40,559 bases of DNA from the NCBI GenBank assembly GCA_049317725.1, contig JBMOHS010000011.1, positions 1 through 40,559 of the forward strand, written 5' to 3'. Below, piece after piece: positions 1-8,868 of this stretch. How positions within the stretch are numbered: the first letter of the stretch is position 1; each line of letters opens with the position of its first letter. A model generated the notes under the pieces. That model was not told the DNA's origin and did no database searches. It saw only the letters and a list, made by a program, of their open reading frames with translations. A program made the position numbers and the translations under genes. This DNA is from CAIOZW01 sp049317725 (GTDB lineage Bacteria > Acidobacteriota > Blastocatellia > RBC074).

Positions 1-1
1 C

Positions 2-1165
2 AGCAAGAAGAGCCGAAATCAGTCAGCCTCGTCGAAGAAAAAATCCTCCCAGGTTCAGTCCAAATCGAAGATAGCCAAAGCAAAGGCGCGTCGCTCCCGA
101 TCGGCCCTCGCGAGTCGCCGCTCGCGCCGGCTGAACGTGGTCCGAATGCGAGCCCTGCATGCCCGTGAGGAGACCCTGCGCAGTCTGGCGGCCGCCAATA
201 TCGAACAGGACCAAGACCTTGGAGAAGATCCGTTGATCCGCAGGGCGGCCCTTGAGGCGTTAGGCGATCGGGCGGGAACGGTTGTCGTCTTGGACCCGAA
301 CAACGGCCGGGTCCTGACCACGGTCAACCAACGAATGGCGGTGGGGTATCCGGTCAAGCCGTGCTCGACGATCAAGATGGTCGTTGGGTTGGCGGCACTT
401 CGCGAGCAGGTCTTCGATCCCGACCAAGAGGTCTCCCTCTCCAGGAGACACTCGATGTCGCTCAGCGAAGCAATGGCCCGCTCCAACAACCCCCTCTTTC
501 AGGTACTGGGCCGGCTGCTGGGGTTTGATCGCGTTCTCTTTTATGCACGAAACTACGGGTTGGGAGAGCGCACGGGGGTCAACTATCCAGGCGAAAGTCC
601 AGGATATCTTCCGCAGGAAAATTCAGGGCCAGCAGCGACAGGGCACATGTCCAGCCACGGGGATAACTTTGGTGTCACGGCGATGCAGCTTGCCGCCCTC
701 ACCGCGGCGATCGCCAATGGCGGCTCGCTCTATGTTCCACAGGTGATCCGCTCCGCGGAAGAACTCAACAAGTTCCAACCAATCCTCAAGCGTCGAATCG
801 AGATGACCCCGGAGGACCGGGAGCGAGTGCTGGATGGGATGGCCGGCGCGGTGACCTACGGTACGGGCAAGCTTGCCTATAGTCCAATTCGGCAGGTCGT
901 TGGGAAAACAGGGACTTGCACCGGTGACGAACAGGACAAACTCGGACTCTTCACGTCATTCACGAGTGTCGAACAGCCAACCTTGGTTGTCACCGTCATC
1001 ACGAATGGCTACCAAGAAGCAGGTCGGCGCGCTGCCGAGATCGCAGGGAAGATCTATGGGGCGATCCTGCCCCAGTTTGTTGAGGAGTCAGAAGCTCGAG
1101 TTCCGCCCGAGGTGACGGAGGTGACCAAACTGTCACAAGCAGATCAGCTGCCAGTCGTGAGATAA
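2..1165 (+). CDS. Penicillin-binding protein, transpeptidase domain (5' end cut by window)
   Basis: The reading frame is open from the left edge, so the true start lies outside the window; the ATG at 137 is internal. Counting from that ATG, the three hallmarks of serine transpeptidases are present: STIK at residues 77-80 (catalytic Ser77), SNN at 116-118 and KTGT at 257-260. The segment before the domain is very rich in Lys, Arg and Ser, which fits a cytoplasmic basic tail before a membrane anchor, although no membrane segment is visible in this part. By family it cross-links peptidoglycan stems in the periplasm. Whether a glycosyltransferase domain precedes it (class A) or not (class B) cannot be decided here. 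It converges with the next gene. Confidence 0.9.
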   Translation, partial: SKKSRNQSASSKKKSSQVQSKSKIAKAKARRSRSALASRRSRRLNVVRMRALHAREETLRSLAAANIEQDQDLGEDPLIRRAALEALGDRAGTVVVLDPNNGRVLTTVNQRMAVGYPVKPCSTIKMVVGLAALREQVFDPDQEVSLSRRHSMSLSEAMARSNNPLFQVLGRLLGFDRVLFYARNYGLGERTGVNYPGESPGYLPQENSGPAATGHMSSHGDNFGVTAMQLAALTAAIANGGSLYVPQVIRSAEELNKFQPILKRRIEMTPEDRERVLDGMAGAVTYGTGKLAYSPIRQVVGKTGTCTGDEQDKLGLFTSFTSVEQPTLVVTVITNGYQEAGRRAAEIAGKIYGAILPQFVEESEARVPPEVTEVTKLSQADQLPVVR

Positions 1166-1171
1166 CTGGCA
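1149..1171 (+). terminator. Short hairpin over the stop codon of the PBP gene
   Basis: TGCCAGT (1149-1155) and ACTGGCA (1165-1171) form a perfect 7-bp stem with a 9-nt loop that spans the TAA stop at 1163-1165. The following bases are only partly T-rich. It lies between convergent genes and could be a weak terminator. Confidence 0.3.
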
Positions 1172-1207
1172 AGATTTGTCAGCGCCTCCCTTCGGATCGA
1201 GCAGGGA

Positions 1208-1717
1208 TCAGAAGCGCAAACCGCGAAGCTCCAGGGAATGGTCTTTGACGAGGTCTTCGGAGACATTTCCCGGACGATCAAGTTTGAGGCTGAACGGGAA
1301 CTGTTCCCCGGGAGCAAGCGGCTTGGAACGGGATCGGGGGATCGGGTAGCCGAGCGTCTCGACGATCGTCTGGTCTTCAAGTCCGATCATCCGGGCGTGG
1401 ATCTCCAGAGCGGTGATCGGGCGCGGCCCTTGGTTGGTGATCACGCCGCGAACCTCGTGTTGGGCCATTCCCACCAGATTCGGATGGACAATCGTCTCGA
1501 CCATCTCGAGAGTGATCTGGGACCGATACCCTTCGAACTCAGCTGTTCCCGTGCGATGAATTCCTTCGATTGCCACGCTCGATGACGGTTGGGTCGTCAC
1601 CAACAGACCAATCAGGAGCAACAGCGCGGCGCCGGCAATTGCCGTCAGTGCCAGCAGGATTCTCGTCCGGGAGCGTTTCTCAGCCGCCTCCGCCGCGATC
1701 TTCTCTTCGTCAAACAT
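1208..1717 (-). CDS. Membrane-anchored hypothetical protein
   Basis: 169 residues. The start at 1717 is chosen because AAGGAG sits 5 nt upstream of this ATG; a second in-frame ATG at 1732 lies before that Shine-Dalgarno and has none of its own. A charged cytoplasmic N-terminus is followed by one membrane segment of about 20 residues (roughly 20-42) and an outside domain of about 125 residues. That domain has the beta-strand pattern and PGE turn seen in FxLYD or DUF2393-like domains, which is a resemblance and not a firm family call. The gene is separated from pmbA by about 255 bp holding an inverted repeat, so it may have its own promoter. Function unknown. Confidence 0.7.
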   Translation of the reverse strand: MFDEEKIAAEAAEKRSRTRILLALTAIAGAALLLLIGLLVTTQPSSSVAIEGIHRTGTAEFEGYRSQITLEMVETIVHPNLVGMAQHEVRGVITNQGPRPITALEIHARMIGLEDQTIVETLGYPIPRSRSKPLAPGEQFPFSLKLDRPGNVSEDLVKDHSLELRGLRF

Positions 1718-1824
1718 CGGCTCTCCTTTCATCGACCAGGCTCACCGGGCGGCGCGAGAGCCCTCACTGTTCAAAAGCGCCCGGATCGCCCGCTCCGGTG
1801 CACCGCCAAGCCCCCTCTCCTTGG

Positions 1825-1899
1825 CTCTCACAGAGAGGCGGAGAGGACTTATCAAAGGCGGTCGTTCCTCTTCCGTGCCTCTCCGTGGCGCTGTGAGAG
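1825..1899. repeat. Interrupted inverted repeat in the pmbA downstream gap
   Basis: The arms are 1825-1846 and 1878-1899. The outer 9 bases (CTCTCACAG / CTGTGAGAG) and inner 8 bases (CGGAGAGG / CCTCTCCG) match perfectly around a symmetric 5-nt mismatch, with a 31-nt spacer. It lies in the 255-bp gap between pmbA and the membrane protein at 1208-1717. It could fold as a long stem in RNA or be a remnant of a dispersed repeat. Confidence 0.6.
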
Positions 1900-1972
1900 A
1901 ATCTGTCGGAGAGTGAACTTGAGCCATCACGACCAGCATCGACGGGCCACCGTTCCAGGCACGGGCATTCGT

Positions 1973-3331
1973 TCAGGTACCGCTGACGGACATCTGCTCC
2001 AGGCGAAGGGTAGGCGCTGCGATCTTACCGCGGAAGTGGAGGTCATTGCCGACCTGCTCGATTCCCCGCAGCATCTCGCGAAGATTGCCGGCAATCGTCA
2101 CCTCCTCGACGGGATGGATCCACTCACCGCGCTCAATCCACCAACCGGCGGCTCCACGGGAGTAGTCCCCAGTCACGGGATTGAAGCCGAAGCCAATCAG
2201 GTCCGTGACGTAGAGTCCACGATCGAGAGTGGCAACGATCTCCGTCGGAGCGAAAGCACCGGGAGCGAGATGGAAGTTGCTGACTCCGACCATCGGCGGG
2301 CCCGTCAGACTCCGTACTGCGTTACCCGTGGTCGGGAGCTGCAATTTGCGACCCGTATAGGTGTTGAGGAGATAGTGGCGAAGGTGACCCTGCTCGATGA
2401 CAAGGGTTCGCCGCGTCGGGCACCCTTCGCCGTCGAACGGACGGGAACCAATTGCGCCGGGGAGGAGTCCATCGTCGATGATTGTCACCAGGGGGGAGGC
2501 GACCAGTTCCCCTAATTGCCCGACCAGGAACGAGGCTCGTCGGAAGACAGCGGCACCATTGACCGCCTCAAAGAGGTCCCGCAAGAGCGCAGCGGCAGCC
2601 TCCGCCTCAAAGATCACTGGAACAGTACAGGTCCGAATCTTGCGCGCACCAAGTTTGCGAATCGCGCGGCGTGCGGCCTCCTGGCCGATCTCTTCTGGAG
2701 AAGCGAGGGCGGCGAGTTGGCATTGCCGATCGTTCCAGTATCCGACCTGCATCTGATCATGGTCGCGGGCAATGGGAGCCACGGCGAGTCCGCATTGAGT
2801 GGTCGAATATTGACCGCCCAGCCCGCGCGAGGTGTGCAGCAGGACATTCCGCTCGATGGTCGTGCAGGCCGCACCTTCGGAGTTGGCGATTCGCGGATCG
2901 CTCGATCGGGCTGCGTCCTCGGCCCGAAGGGCAAGTTGGATCTTCTCTCCTGTCTCCATCCGTGGGATCGCTGGATCGAAGAGGGAGAGAGGCAGCGAGT
3001 CCTGTTGCGGATCCATCGGTTCCGGTTCAGGTAGAATGGCGGCATCGTCGATGGAGGTCGAGCGTGCCATCTCGACTGCATTGGCAATCAGCTCGGTGAT
3101 CGCCGCTTCGCTGACATCCGAGGTCGAACACGAGGCCTGTCTTCCATCAAGAAGCACACGCAATCCCAGCCCAAAAGAGCCCGCCTCCTGGACTTTCTCG
3201 ACGGCACCCATTCGGACTTCGACCGAAAACTCCTGGGTCGAGACGGCCAAGACTTCCGCGTCGGTTGCCCCGGATTGACATGCCCGCTCGACGATGGAGG
3301 CGATCCAGTCCCGAGTCACTTGACGGCTCAT
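1973..3331 (-). CDS. pmbA: PmbA/TldE family metalloprotease subunit
   Basis: 452 residues, normal length for TldE/PmbA. As in that family there is no HExxxH motif; the partner TldD carries it. The C-terminal half has the typical signature with VTGDYSRGAAG, a WIERGE strand and an IAGNLREML segment near the end. TldD and TldE form a heterodimeric cytosolic protease that, in Escherichia coli, cleaves unfolded peptides, matures microcin B17 and degrades the CcdA antitoxin. The ATG at 3331 overlaps the tldD stop as ATGA, so the two are translationally coupled and probably made in equal amounts. No ribosomal peptide precursor is visible nearby that would suggest a special substrate. Confidence 0.92.
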   Translation of the reverse strand: MSRQVTRDWIASIVERACQSGATDAEVLAVSTQEFSVEVRMGAVEKVQEAGSFGLGLRVLLDGRQASCSTSDVSEAAITELIANAVEMARSTSIDDAAILPEPEPMDPQQDSLPLSLFDPAIPRMETGEKIQLALRAEDAARSSDPRIANSEGAACTTIERNVLLHTSRGLGGQYSTTQCGLAVAPIARDHDQMQVGYWNDRQCQLAALASPEEIGQEAARRAIRKLGARKIRTCTVPVIFEAEAAAALLRDLFEAVNGAAVFRRASFLVGQLGELVASPLVTIIDDGLLPGAIGSRPFDGEGCPTRRTLVIEQGHLRHYLLNTYTGRKLQLPTTGNAVRSLTGPPMVGVSNFHLAPGAFAPTEIVATLDRGLYVTDLIGFGFNPVTGDYSRGAAGWWIERGEWIHPVEEVTIAGNLREMLRGIEQVGNDLHFRGKIAAPTLRLEQMSVSGT

Positions 3332-4755
3332 CGCGTTCCTCCCACCGTCATTTCGGAGAGGTGCAGGGTTGGCATTCCAACACCCACGGGAACTGATTGC
3401 CCATCTTTCCCACAGATTCCGACCCCCTCATCCAAGGCTAGATCGTGTCCGAGCGCCTTGACGCGGGTCAGGGCGGTTGGACCATCCCCGATGAGAGTCG
3501 CCCCCTTGACCGGAGCCGTAATTCGTCCATCCTCGATGAGGTAGGCCTCGCTGGCGGAGAAGACAAACTTCCCGTTGGTGATGTCGACCTGCCCCCCCCC
3601 AAACTGCACCGCATAGAGCCCACGGCGAACCGAACGAATGATCTCTTCTGGGGGTGTCTCTCCGGCGAGCAGGTAGGTGTTGGTCATCCGCGGCATCGGC
3701 AGATGACGGTAGCTCTCGCGTCGGCCATTGCCGGTCAGCGAGGCACCCGTCAGTCTCGCGCTAAGCTGGTCCTGCAGGTATCCCCTCAGGATGCCCCGAT
3801 CGATCAAAACCGTCTGAGTGGTAGGGTTACCTTCATCGTCGATGTTGAGTGACCCACGGCGATGCGGAAGGCAGCCTTCGTCGATGACGGTGCAGAGTTC
3901 GCTGGCGACGCGTTGTCCCACCAGACCGGAGAAGGCCGAGGTCCCTTTGCGATTGAAATCGGCTTCGAGTCCGTGACCGACGGCCTCGTGGAGCAGAATT
4001 CCCGGCCAGCCGGGGCCCAACACGACCTCCATCGTCCCCGCAGGAGCCTCTTCGGCTTCCAGTTGGACCAGAGCTTGGCGGGCGGCTTCCCGGGCGTACC
4101 GGGTGAGAAGCTCGTCGTTGAAGTGGTCAATCCCGATGCGCCCACCGCCGCCCGACACGCCCGATTGCAGGTTTCCATCCTCATCGGCAATGCAGGAGAC
4201 TCGGATCCGGGCGAGGGGCCTCACATCACCGATCAGTCGTCCCTCAGAGGTTGCGATCAAGATGACCTTGTACTCGTCCGTCAGTCCCGCTTGGACCTCA
4301 CGAATCCGCCGATCCACCTGCCGCGCGGTCTGATCGACTAGTCGAAGGAGTTGGATCCGATCTGCCATCGGCTGCTGGCCCACCACCCACTCCACCGGGT
4401 AGAGGTCGTGGCTGGGCTGGGCTGGATCGATCCGGACCGGACCAATCTCTCTGGGGGAGTCGGCAATGCGTGCCGCTGTCAAAGCGGCTTGATGGATCGC
4501 TTCCCGTGTGATCGTCTCACAGTAGGCAAACCCTGACCGCTCTCCACTCAAGACCCTTACTCCGACCCCTTGCTCCACGGCCCGCCCAGCCTGTTTGACG
4601 ATCTGCTCTTCCAGGCCAAGGCTGTTGGTTACCGTATACTCAAAGTAGAAGTCGGCATACTGCCCCCCGCGCGAGAGAGCCACTCCCAACAAGGTCTCGA
4701 TCTCGCGCACGGTCAGTGGAAACCGCTCAGTGAAGAATTGGACTGGGTCGATCAT
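3328..4755 (-). CDS. tldD: TldD metalloprotease
   Basis: 475 residues from the ATG at 4755, which has AGGAG about 10 nt upstream; the in-frame ATG at 4779 lacks a ribosome binding site. The zinc motif HEAVGH lies at residues 256-261, with His256, Glu257 and His261 as expected for this family. The C-terminal part carries GGQVDITNGKFVFS, a strongly conserved TldD segment. It is the catalytic partner of PmbA and the two genes overlap by ATGA. Upstream, ubiE ends 57 bp away on the same strand, so the group is probably one transcript. A run of nine C (3592-3600, nine G on the coding strand) falls inside the conserved GGGQ codons and could be a slippage hotspot. Confidence 0.95.
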   Translation of the reverse strand: MIDPVQFFTERFPLTVREIETLLGVALSRGGQYADFYFEYTVTNSLGLEEQIVKQAGRAVEQGVGVRVLSGERSGFAYCETITREAIHQAALTAARIADSPREIGPVRIDPAQPSHDLYPVEWVVGQQPMADRIQLLRLVDQTARQVDRRIREVQAGLTDEYKVILIATSEGRLIGDVRPLARIRVSCIADEDGNLQSGVSGGGGRIGIDHFNDELLTRYAREAARQALVQLEAEEAPAGTMEVVLGPGWPGILLHEAVGHGLEADFNRKGTSAFSGLVGQRVASELCTVIDEGCLPHRRGSLNIDDEGNPTTQTVLIDRGILRGYLQDQLSARLTGASLTGNGRRESYRHLPMPRMTNTYLLAGETPPEEIIRSVRRGLYAVQFGGGQVDITNGKFVFSASEAYLIEDGRITAPVKGATLIGDGPTALTRVKALGHDLALDEGVGICGKDGQSVPVGVGMPTLHLSEMTVGGTR

Positions 4756-4812
4756 GACATCCTGTCTCCTGCTGCCCATTCGGCGGCAGTTACTGGCACC
4801 ATTTCCGAGAGA

Positions 4813-5547
4813 TCAGGCGAGGGGTCGCTCACCCAAATGAAGTGCCGCGATTCCGCCCGACAGGTTCTGGTAGCGAACGGACTCAAAACCGACGAGGCGC
4901 ATCATCTCCGCCAGCCCCCGCTGATCGGGAAAATGGCGAACTGACTGCGGCAGATAGCGGTAGGCTTCGGAAGAGCCGGAGATCAATCCCCCAATCCTCG
5001 GAAGAATCTGGTGAAAATAGAACCGGAAGAGCGGTCGCAGGATAGGCAGAACTGGTTGTGAAAACTCGAGAATTGCGACTCTCCCTCCGGGCTTAAGAAC
5101 ACGCCACATCTCCGATAGCCCCCCTTCGACGTGGGCCAAGTTGCGGAGGCCGAAGGCAATGGTCACTGCGTCAAACTGGCCTTCCGCAAAAGGAAGGCGC
5201 AGGGCATCTCCCTCGGTGAGGTAGGCACGGTTGGCAGTGTTGTCGACCTTCTGATAACCAAGGACCAGCATCGGGTGACAGAAATCGCAGCCGATGACGC
5301 GCGTATATCGCGCCAGCTCGATCGTCAAATCTGCAGTTCCACAGCAGAGATCGAGTGCCATCGCCTCGGGCCGCTCGATCAAGTCCCGCAGTTGGCGTAC
5401 CACCAATCGCCGCCACCGTTTGTCGATGTTGAGCGAGAGGAGATGGTTGAGCCGATCGTAGCTCGGCGCGATCTCCTCGAACATGGCGCGAACAGCGCGG
5501 TCCTTTCCCGGAATGTTCAACTGCGGATTGGGTCTCTCCATGGTCAT
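4813..5547 (-). CDS. ubiE: Demethylmenaquinone/ubiquinone methyltransferase
   Basis: 244 residues, the usual size of UbiE/MenG. The SAM-binding motif LDLCCGTAD is at residues 65-73, followed by the family's GDALRLPF and LKPGGRVAILEFSQP segments, then SEAYRYLPQSV, and it closes with NLSGGIAALHLG. By family it adds the C-methyl group to the quinone ring in the last step of menaquinone (MenG) or an internal step of ubiquinone synthesis. In an Acidobacteriota host menaquinone is the likelier substrate, which is inference. It starts 20 bp after the M16-like gene and precedes tldD on the same strand. Confidence 0.95.
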   Translation of the reverse strand: MTMERPNPQLNIPGKDRAVRAMFEEIAPSYDRLNHLLSLNIDKRWRRLVVRQLRDLIERPEAMALDLCCGTADLTIELARYTRVIGCDFCHPMLVLGYQKVDNTANRAYLTEGDALRLPFAEGQFDAVTIAFGLRNLAHVEGGLSEMWRVLKPGGRVAILEFSQPVLPILRPLFRFYFHQILPRIGGLISGSSEAYRYLPQSVRHFPDQRGLAEMMRLVGFESVRYQNLSGGIAALHLGERPLA

Positions 5548-5567
5548 GACCTACCGGTGTCGATCTC

Positions 5568-6950
5568 TCATGGAGATGACTTGGGCGCCTCCTCAACACG
5601 GCCCACCAGGACCGCCGCCGGATGGTTTCGCTCGAGCAGGGTCCGGGCTGCGGCGATGACCTCCGCTTCGGTGATCGCCGCCAGCTGTGGAATCGCGGTG
5701 AGGGGCCAGTTGCGCGGAAGGGCAAAGGTCTCGACCTCCTGCAGCCACTCACCAACCGTCCTGCTTTCCCATCTTTTGCCGAGGGCGGCTTTCGCTTGCG
5801 CCAACTCCTCCACAGAGATGGGATTGGCGACCGTACCCGCCATCATCTCCACCATCCGTCGCGCTGCTTCCCTCGCTTCTTTGGCAGGCGCCACGGCACG
5901 AAGATAAAGGGGACCGTCGAGCGTCCGGCGCGATACTTCGACCGATGCTTTGCCGCTGGAGGTCGCCGGATTTGACTTCTCCCATCGTTGGGCCCAGATC
6001 TCTCCCAGAAGGTGCGTCGTCAGGTGAGAAGGAGAGGTCACTTTCTCGCCAGGGAGTCCGACACGGATCTCGACCACCTCCCCCTCTGCCTGCTCGACGA
6101 CCACTACCCGATCTTTGGGGATTCGCAGGGGGGGGCGAAATGTTGCCGGAACGATTGCTCCCTTGCTCCAGCCACCGAAGAGGATCTTGAAAAGCGCCAG
6201 GACCCGCCCCTGCGAGATCGGTCCGGTGACAATCGCCGAGGCATTGTTCGCCAAATAAAATCGCTGGAAATAGTCGTAGACATCTCCTGGTCGAAGAGTG
6301 CCAATGGTGGCCTCCGATCCGAGGAGGTTGTGTCCATACGGATGAATCCCATACAGGGCATTCATCAACGCCTCGTCGGCACGGCTCGACAGGGGGAGGG
6401 GCTGGCGGATCTCGGCGAGTTGCTGTTCTACTGCCACCTTGAAGGCTTCGGGGCGAATGTTCTCCACTACCAACAGACGCGCCAGAATTTCGAGGGCTTG
6501 TTCGAAGCTCGCCGGGGAAGCTCGCAGGCGAAACCAAGTGGTATCCCAGTTCCAGCCCCACTCGATGGTCGATTGCAGGGAGTCCATCTCCTCTCGCAGG
6601 CGGGGATTGACCGCCAGTAGGGTCCGCTGGGTCATCCCAGCCAGCCCTGTCTTGGCAAGAGGATCGAACATCGATCCTGCCCGGACGATCAGATCACACT
6701 GGATCTGCGTCTGTCCCTCCACCTTGAGACTGATCACCTGCAGCCCATTGAGCAGCGTGTCCCGCCGGACCTCACTGTAAGGACCTCCATTGACTGTCCC
6801 ACGCGCAGCTGCCTCCTGAACGTTCTGAGCTGAGTGATTCATTCCTTCGCTGGCTGTGGTTCGGCCGAAGGTCGCGAGTTGACTCGACAGGCCAGAGCCA
6901 AGAAGCAAGATCACGGAGAGAAGGATCGGTTTCGGAGATCGCATGCGCAT
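5568..6950 (-). CDS. M16-like zinc-peptidase fold protein, catalytic motif missing
   Basis: 460 residues from the ATG at 6950; a second ATG is at 6944, and a TTG at 7016 has no ribosome binding site. The N-terminus is a signal peptide with a hydrophobic core (about residues 9-24). The fold signature is there: a NGLQVI strand, an AGSMFDP turn, and the long helix region around LEIL. In active M16 enzymes the segment after that turn holds HxxEH. Here it reads GLAGMTQRTLL, so both His and the Glu are replaced. It resembles the non-catalytic partner subunit of bipartite M16 proteins, but no active partner is present in the window. Likely exported. A good sigma70-like promoter lies at 7038-7066. 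Confidence 0.85.
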   Translation of the reverse strand: MRMRSPKPILLSVILLLGSGLSSQLATFGRTTASEGMNHSAQNVQEAAARGTVNGGPYSEVRRDTLLNGLQVISLKVEGQTQIQCDLIVRAGSMFDPLAKTGLAGMTQRTLLAVNPRLREEMDSLQSTIEWGWNWDTTWFRLRASPASFEQALEILARLLVVENIRPEAFKVAVEQQLAEIRQPLPLSSRADEALMNALYGIHPYGHNLLGSEATIGTLRPGDVYDYFQRFYLANNASAIVTGPISQGRVLALFKILFGGWSKGAIVPATFRPPLRIPKDRVVVVEQAEGEVVEIRVGLPGEKVTSPSHLTTHLLGEIWAQRWEKSNPATSSGKASVEVSRRTLDGPLYLRAVAPAKEAREAARRMVEMMAGTVANPISVEELAQAKAALGKRWESRTVGEWLQEVETFALPRNWPLTAIPQLAAITEAEVIAAARTLLERNHPAAVLVGRVEEAPKSSP

Positions 6951-7037
6951 CGGGTTCAGTTGCTCAGGTAATTGCAAGACCGCACTCGAGGACTCTACGG
7001 CGCTCAATGCCCGCAAGAGCCGGAAAACGAAAGGAAA

Positions 7038-7066
7038 AGTGTAGCCCGCTCAACCGGTAGCGTCAA
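7038..7066 (-). promoter_or_regulatory. Sigma70-like promoter for the M16/ubiE/tldD/pmbA group
   Basis: On the minus strand TTGACG (7066-7061), a 17-bp spacer and TACACT (7043-7038). The predicted transcript start near 7031 gives a leader of about 80 nt to the ATG at 6950. It would serve the M16-like gene and, by close spacing, ubiE, tldD and pmbA. Confidence 0.6.
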
Positions 7067-7185
7067 CTGGCTGAAATGGCCGGGAAGTCCCGGAATCGCA
7101 GGCAATCTCTTGTCGAGAGGAGGCTACTCCGTCCCGCCAGGGGCAACGCGACAGACTGCGGGGAGGAGGAGATGAGTGTGCCAAG

Positions 7186-8868
7186 TCAGAGAGAAGGGGT
7201 CGGTGGCGCACTCTCGGGAAGAAAATCGATTCCTCCAATCCACGTCGCCCAGTCCGATTCGGTGGCGGCATACTGGCCCATGATCCAGACCAGCGGTTCG
7301 TCAGGGGCTCCGCACGCCGCGCTGTGCAGGCTCCAGGGCCCACTTCCCGGTACGGAACTCTGAAGCAGCTCGATGCTCTCCCGCAACTGGTTGGGTGGAT
7401 CCTCTGGACGTCGACCGGTATAGGCAATCGAGGGCGGGTCTTTCTCGCTGGCACGATTGAAGACCAGAATCAGGTCTCCCACCGGGTCGATCGCCAGGGC
7501 AGGACAGAAGTAGTGGTATCCAGGAGCCCCATAGGTACCAATCTGAATCCCAAACCCTGTCTTCGGATTGATCTCGAACCACTGAATCGCCGCACGATTT
7601 CTATTTTCTCCCCAATTGGCACGCACTGTTTGGGCTACCCAGAGTCGACCGTGTCCATAGACCGGCTGGCACAGACGAGCATCTCCCGTCTCAATTCCTT
7701 CCCTGGCTTTCGATGGGAGGAAGTTGGGGGGGACTCCATAGGCGGGAGTTGGGATCAGTTTTCGCGCCAGTTCCGGGGCTTGACGCGCGCGGAGCACGAC
7801 TTGCCAGAGAACCAGCCCCTGCATCTCGCCCTCGCCAGAGCCGCCGGTCATGGCATTGAGCAGGTACTGACCGTCTGTAGATCGCAGATGGAAGGCCGGT
7901 TGTAAGCCAAACGCAGGGGTTCCATCCGGATTGCGGATCTGCCAAAAGTCCCACCCGTGGAGGACACCTCCGGTTCCCAGATCCTTTCTCGTCAGAACGC
8001 GCAGTTGTGCATACGCGAACTCTCCGTGAGCCGTGAACATATTGGCTGTCAAGTAGATCCCGGCCGCATCGACTGCCAATCCAAGTGCATCCGGTCGAAA
8101 CCCGCCCATGCTTGCGTCAGACCGCGCGTCAAGCGCCCAGATCCACCAGTCCCCAGTCGGATCAGGACCGGCTGAGGCCGCCAGAAAGAACCAGGAATGC
8201 TTCAAATCGAGGCTGACCGCACAGATGCCGATCAACCATCCACCACGGTGAGCGTCATACACGACACGCGGGCGATAGAGCAGCGGGTGGTCCGCCAGAT
8301 TCTCGAAGAGATCCTCGAACGTGCGGCGAAGGAGCTGTCGACCACTCTTGTCGAAGACGGCCCAGGCCCCGTTGACCGCCGCGAGCAGATGCGCCGGGCC
8401 GATGGCGAGCTGACAGTCGGGTGGAGCAAATGAGGTGTCGTCCAAGCCCGCGAAGTCGGCCCGTAATCGCAGTCCACTCACCAGACTTCTTCGCTCAAAG
8501 TGGTGATGATCCTGCTGTCCTGCCTCGAGGCCCCATCTGTTCTCACTCGTGGGATCTTGGCTGGTGGGGGGGGAGACGGCCCGTTCCTTGATGCGCATCC
8601 ACTCCGCGCTGCTCTCGCTCAGCCCCAGTGGAATCTGGTGAATCTGCTTGAGGCCGACCTGTCGGCGCGCCATTAGCCGCGACGCATTGACGCTTCGCGC
8701 CCGAGTTGCACCAGAAAATCGTCGGCATTTCGCTTCTGGTGTGACCAGTATTTCTTGCCGATCGAAACCATTGCCCATAGGATCCCCAGTCGGGAAGGAG
8801 TCACGGTTGGAAGATGACCCTTCACCTGTTTCCTTGTGTTTGATAGGGGGGTCGTCTGCCTGAATCAT
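7186..8868 (-). CDS. Large hypothetical protein, beta-rich, propeller-like
   Basis: 560 residues. The first 130 residues are polar and look disordered; there is no clear signal peptide. The body begins near residue 140 with a segment of the form FAPPDCQLAIGP, then AAVNGAWAVFDKSG. This pattern resembles the first blade of secreted propeller-like proteins in Acidobacteriota and Planctomycetes. Many aromatic, regularly spaced strands follow (for example WWIWALDAR, WDFWQI, WFEINP). I do not recognise a catalytic motif. It ends about 235 bp before the M16-like start, and that gap holds the M16 promoter, so it is probably a separate unit. The ATG at 8868 has only a weak ribosome binding site. Function unknown. 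Confidence 0.75.
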   Translation of the reverse strand: MIQADDPPIKHKETGEGSSSNRDSFPTGDPMGNGFDRQEILVTPEAKCRRFSGATRARSVNASRLMARRQVGLKQIHQIPLGLSESSAEWMRIKERAVSPPTSQDPTSENRWGLEAGQQDHHHFERRSLVSGLRLRADFAGLDDTSFAPPDCQLAIGPAHLLAAVNGAWAVFDKSGRQLLRRTFEDLFENLADHPLLYRPRVVYDAHRGGWLIGICAVSLDLKHSWFFLAASAGPDPTGDWWIWALDARSDASMGGFRPDALGLAVDAAGIYLTANMFTAHGEFAYAQLRVLTRKDLGTGGVLHGWDFWQIRNPDGTPAFGLQPAFHLRSTDGQYLLNAMTGGSGEGEMQGLVLWQVVLRARQAPELARKLIPTPAYGVPPNFLPSKAREGIETGDARLCQPVYGHGRLWVAQTVRANWGENRNRAAIQWFEINPKTGFGIQIGTYGAPGYHYFCPALAIDPVGDLILVFNRASEKDPPSIAYTGRRPEDPPNQLRESIELLQSSVPGSGPWSLHSAACGAPDEPLVWIMGQYAATESDWATWIGGIDFLPESAPPTPSL

